A DNA stretch of 64,000 bases. It comes from Ctenosaura bakeri. Its lineage: Eukaryota > Chordata > Lepidosauria > Squamata > Iguanidae. The stretch spans positions 682,001 to 746,000 of the forward strand of contig CAOLHI010000489.1 in assembly GCA_948474755.1 (NCBI GenBank). Reading direction: 5' to 3'. Positions 53,001 through 59,000 of the stretch are shown one piece after another; the first letter of the stretch is position 1; every line of letters begins with the position of its first letter. The position numbers and the translations under genes were made by a program. A model generated the notes under the pieces. It was given only the letters and a program-made list of their open reading frames with translations, was not told where the DNA came from and searched no databases.

Positions 53001-56000
53001 ATGTGGTTCTCCTCTTCTCCCCTTCTCTATCCCCAAGCAAGGTGAATTCACTCCACTTCTGATGTCCAGACAAAGAGGACATCATGGTGCACAGGAACAA
53101 TGTTGCTTTTACTTTGTTCCCTGGTACATATTTCTTTTTATTTATTTGTTTGTTTTGCCATAATTTCACAGTTGCACTATCATGGCAATTGCCAGCATGC
53201 CACAATTACACAATCATGGCAAAGAGTTTTTTTAAAAAAAGAAAAATATATCAGGAAATTGAAATTGTGCAATTCTGGAAAAGAAAAAACAAAATGAACA
53301 GAAACAGTATTGCTTTGATCTCTCCCCCCCCCCGGGCAGTAGACTTTTTAAATATTTGTTTTGCCACAATTGCATGGTTGGTGCTGCCATGGCAGTTGCC
53401 AGCATGCTGCAGTTACACAATAATAGCAAAACTCAAAAAAGAAGTATGTACAAGAGAGAATTGAAATTGTGCAACTACAACAAGAAAAGAAAAAATAAAC
53501 AGTGTGCGTGTAGCATGGACACAGGCAGGAAGGCAGGGCCAAAAAGGCAGCACAGAAGACTGATTTTAGGAACACGCATCACCAAAACGGCACTATAGTG
53601 TTATTGCAGAGAAGATATAAAAGTGATTGCTTCCATACTGGTATGTTTCTTGATTACATAAATAAAGCAATTGCTAAGACAACAGGCTGATGTGATAAAG
53701 CCCTATGTCCAGTTCAAGGAACCACATTTTAAGAAGACTCCTGGTGAGCTAGACCGTGTCCATAGGATGCTAAATGGTCTAGAAAGTTTATCACAATCAG
53801 AAATGGTTGAGGGGGTTGGATATGTTTAACCTGGGAACCTCTGAGAGATGACATCATAACCATCTTCAAATATCTGAAAGGCTGTCTTATGTTTTCAGCA
53901 GCTCAAACCAGCAGGACCCAAGCAAATGGACTAAAATTACATATATACAAAAAAAAAAGGGGGGAGGGGAGATTTAACTAAACATTATGGAGAACTTCTC
54001 AACTTTTAAGAGCTGTTCAACACTGAAACAGAGTGCTTCAGGAGGTGGCAGCCTTTGTCAGAGATTTTTAAACAGAGTGAAACTTGCCAAACAAAACAAA
54101 AAATTTGCAAACAAAACAAATAAATGGTTAGCGCATAAAATTATAAAGGAAAGAGAAAAGCAGCTGATATTTCAGATAAATGAAAATAAGAGAATATTAG
54201 TTAAACAGGATGAAATAAAGAAGGCCTTTGAAAGATATTACAGAGATTTATATGCAGATCCGGAAACCAGCCAGATAAAAAGAGATAGGATAAAGAAATA
54301 TTTAAGCGAAGGGGAGATACTAAAAATTACAGATGAACAGAGGGAGAACTTAAATAAGTTTATAACAAAAGAAGAAATTGTGCAAGCCATCCAGAAACAA
54401 AAAATAGGGAAAGCACCAGGGCCTGATGGCTTCACTTTATTGTATTATAAGGTATTCTATGAACAATTAATAAATCCATTGTACGATCTAATGAATGGAA
54501 TGAGTAAAAATATACGACCCCCCCATCATGGGGAGAAGCAAATATTACCCTGATCCAAAAAGAAGATAAAGACCCAAGAGAACTAAGCAATTATAGACCA
54601 ATTTCACTTTTAAATGTAGATTATAAAATATTTGCAACAATTTTAACGGAGAGATTAAAAAAGGTCATGCAGATAACAATACATATGGGTTTTTACCAGG
54701 AATGTTTTTTTACCGGGAAGAACATTGAAGAATAACATAAGAACGGTGTTAAATATAATAGAGTACTTTCATAGGCACAATGAAAAGAAAATGGCAGTAT
54801 GCTTCCTTGACACGGAGAAAGCTTTTGATAAGAGTAAATTGGGCGTTTCTAGAAGAAACAATTAAAGTTATAAATTTGGGACCAAAATATATAGAACAGG
54901 TAATGTCAATATATAAAGATCAAAAAGCCAGAATAGTAAATGGAGAGACAACACAAATTATAAGGATAAGTAGAGGGGTTAGACAGGGATGTCCCCTAGC
55001 ACCACTTTTGTTTATATTGGTATTAGAAATATTTAATAATAAAATTAGGCAAGAAAAACATATACAAGGGGTTAAAATTAGGAAACAGGAATATAAACTT
55101 AGTGCGTATGCCAACGATTTAGCGATTATTTTGGAAGATCCTTTATTAAGTATAGAGACATTAATGGATAGATTGACTGAATTTGGCATATTATCGGGTT
55201 ATAAAATAAATAGAGAAAAGACAAAAATAATTATAAAAAATATATCAAAATTAGAAGAACAAGAACTAATAAAGATAACATCGTGCTTTTTTAAAGAAAA
55301 GCACTATTAGCTGCATGGTTAAAATATAAAAGACAACTATATCTAAAAATTCCAATGTGGGTCTCAGTGCATGAGGCCTTCTACAAAAGAGAAATTCCTA
55401 AGACAAATATTTGGATAATATATAAAGATGTTTTGAACACACAAGGAGATAATATAACATTTAAATCTAGAGAGGAATTAACGACTCAGGGACTACAGAC
55501 ACATTGGTTGTTATTAATACAATTATTGGAGAGATATAAAAAGGACAAAGAGGCTGAGGGTTTTGAAGTTAAAGAAACAGAGTTTAATAGGATATTAAAA
55601 TCAGGAGAAAAGCATAGATTAAGTCAAATATATAAAATTCTATTGGCCCTACAAAATGAGTTAGAAACAGTTAAGATGATGATGATAAAATGGGCTCAAA
55701 ATATTAATCATGTAATAACTATGGATCAATAGGAAAGTTCATGGAGAACCACATGGAAGTTTATAAAGCCAGCCAGTTTAAGAGAAAATTATTACAAGAT
55801 GGTTCAGGTGGTATATTACTCCAGTCCAAATCGCAAAGATACAGAAAAACCCAAATGACATCTGTGGGAAATGTGAACAGAGAGGTACATTTTACCGTGC
55901 GATGAAGCGAAAAGTTTTTGGGTAGACATACACAATAAAATACAAGATGTAATAAAAATAAAATTTTCTTTATCTCCTAAAATATACCTTTTTAATATGA

Positions 56001-59000
56001 TAGAGGAGTTACATATAAATAATTCACAAAAAGAAAATAATGCTATATATGGTAACGGCTGCTAGATTGTGTTATGCACAAGTATGGAAACAGAAAAGAT
56101 CCCCTAGATTAGAAGATTGGTTATTAAAATTATTTGATATGGCAGAAGCGGATAGTAATAGAGTCTTTGGAAGATAATATAAAAAAGAAAACTATTGACG
56201 AATGGAAGATGATATAGTTTAGTTAAGTGTTATGTTTTAAGTAGAGCTGTGTATTTTGATTCTGTTATATGTATAATATTCAATAAAATTTATAAAAAAA
56301 AATAAACAGAGGTTGCCTGGCCCTCTGTCAAAGATGTTTTAGCAGCGGATTCTTGAACTGACAGGAGCTGAACCAGAGTCTCTCCCATCACTACAATTCT
56401 ATGATTCTTAGAGACATGGAAGATTGTCTGAATGACATATCTAGAACTTTAGCTTTTTCAAAGTAACAGACTACATTTTTGAATGTTTTTCAGGAAAAAT
56501 CATCATCATCTTTATTTATACCCTGCTTATTTCCCAAGTTGGGACTCAAAGTGGCTTACAGTAATTAAAAAGACATAATTGTTTTCTTAACTGCATGCAG
56601 ACTACAAGGATATATGAAACAGGTCCAATGCGCTCTTATTCCGTGATGCACTAATTTTCTACATGCAAGATAGGGAAGCATTCCAAGATGCAATTCCAGC
56701 TGTGAGTCTGAAGTTATACGGACCTTATACAGAAACTTGACAGATCTATGTTACCCTTTTTCATTCCATGGCATTTGGGCTGTACTGTTCTCCCACTCTG
56801 CTCTGTGTGTGCACGGGAATATGCATGTATAAACGCATACTCAGTGATACCCACACTTCATACACCTAACCAAGTGGACTCTCATATACAGGGCTGCATA
56901 TACATATTTTAATTGATAAATGCTTTAAATAATGAACTGTTACCTGTTATTTTATTTCCATTAACCAGGAATTAAAGCTTTAATCCAATGGTTGGGAACC
57001 TTTGGTCTTCCAAACAGTTTCTGCCAGCCCCAACAGAACAGCCAGTAGTAAAAGACTGAGGGAGATGGAGCCTGAAACATCTAGAGAACCAAATGGCTAC
57101 CATTCTTTCTCGAAGGACAACTTCCATTCAGTTTTGTGAGGGTGGAGATAAAGCAACCTTCCAAATGTTGTTGAACGGCAACTTCCAACATTCTTGACTA
57201 TTTGCTATGCTGGCTAGTGTTAAATGGAGATGCAGTTAAATAAGCATCTGGAAGGCTGCAGGATTCCCTCCCCATCCTACAAAGTTTTATGGTCTGAAGT
57301 TGAACTTCTACAAAATGAAATTGAGGCAGGAAAGAATCAGGATATTGAAGGATCATAAATACCTCTTTTTAAAAGATGAAGTTAGGTAGGGAACTTGCCT
57401 TTGTGTAAAAAGAGTAATTTCAGCACATATAATGTGCATGAGTTCTTCACAAGAATTAAAGAAGTAGGAGTTCTGTCTTTAATCTGGATACTCTATCTGA
57501 ATGCATTATCCAATAATGCAGTCATCTACAAGACATCCCACAGTGCAGGACCGTGCTAGACACATAGAAATGAATATAGTGCAAACCTATGCAAACTGCC
57601 TTAGAAGCAAGTAAGTCCAATGTGATTCACTTCCAGTTAAAGCCTAAACTTGTGTTGTTCTAGCACTGTTATTACCTGCATGACAAAGCTCTCTTCCCTC
57701 ATGCATCTCCTCATACTGCCTCAAAACTGCCTCAGGAGATTTTCTGAGTCCTTCATTGTCACTTTTGGAGATATGGGTGGAGGAAGTACCTGAAATGGAG
57801 AAGACAGATCTGCCTTCTGTTTCCTCACCTCTCCAATGCCGGATGCTGCCCAAAATGTAAACAGGCCCGCAGTTTAACAGTACAATGCTATACCAGTTTA
57901 CCTAGAAGCAAATTCTGCTGATTTCAATGAGTCTCACTCCTAGAACATTTCCACACGACACTCTATAGCACAATGATTCCACTTTCAACCTCCTATGGAA
58001 TCCTGGGGTTTGCAGTTCCAGGAGGGGCCAGTCGGTCCCTCCTGAAACTGCAAACCTCAGGATTCCATAGGAGGTTGAAAGTGGAATCATTGCACTATAA
58101 GAGTGTCGTGCAGAAATGGCCCTAGATATCAAACTGCACCCTCAATTAAGTACTTCATCCCTACTGAAACTGATGAGGCAAGTCATTCATCCTGACTTCA
58201 GTACCATTGGTTTGGGAGGAACTTAATGAGGCTAACTTGATCTTGGATCCAAGTCACCTTTCTATTAAGCACCCTTTACTTCCATAGTGTATGAGCAAAT
58301 GTACACATCTGCTATTACAAGGTAACACATTGCTCAAGATTCACCTCTTAAATACTGCTTACACCTGGTAGGTACTACTTTGCCATGTCATCTTACTATA
58401 TATACCTCAGTCTCTCTCTCACACATACACAGAAAGTTGTTTTAGATCACGGAGATGTCTTTTTCAAACAGGAAGTTACATATTGGCCCAGAGAAGGCCA
58501 AAAAAAGATGGCAAAATCGACTCCTATAACCACTAGGGGACAATTGTAGGTAACTTTAACCACATTTTTTGGAGGTAGAAAACAACAGGGGTGGTCAGTG
58601 CAGCCGCCTTACTTCTGATGGTTGCCTACCTTGAGCTTAAACTGTAGAAAATGTTCACTATTAACTGAAAATAGAAACAGTCCATGGATAGCATTTGTGC
58701 AACAACTCAAGACAACTCTGAAATAAACACTATTTCGACAATTTCATCAACTCATCATAGAGAAATATGAGCAAAACATGATATATGATTAGCCTTCAAC
58801 AAATTTATGTATACAGAGATTCAGTGATTATCTTCACTACACTGGACCGTGTTTAGAAAATGAGTAACTATTTTATTGAATCTACGTATCTATATATATC
58901 TTTCCTTAACCCCGTGAGAATACTACCAAATGAGAAGCTGAACATTATGTTCTAGCAAACTCTGTGAGATACAGCCAGTAGTGAATTCATTACGGTTGTT

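Larger units (their letters stand above)
50590..56410 (+). mobile_element. CR1/L3-type LINE, plus strand, interrupted twice
   Basis: The segment from about 50600 to 52750 matches the reverse-transcriptase-coding part of a common reptile LINE: TTTAAATGAATTCAAGTCTCC, CAGATGAACTGCATCCAAGGGTACT, CAAATTCTTGGAGTACAGG and TTGCCACAGGATTCAGTCCCAGG. It continues at 53704-54068 (GTCCATAGGATGCTAAATGG, TATGTTTAACCTGGGAA, CATCTTCAAATATCTGAAAGG) and ends at 56312-56410 with AATTCTATGATTCTT, the CR1 terminus. A DNA transposon (52751) and an L1 (54078) are inserted. All frames are broken. Confidence 0.8.

Noticed and set aside
53084..53464. 126-codon plus-strand frame
   Set aside because: It lies wholly inside the 953-bp DNA transposon and contains its 209-bp duplication; not a transposase.
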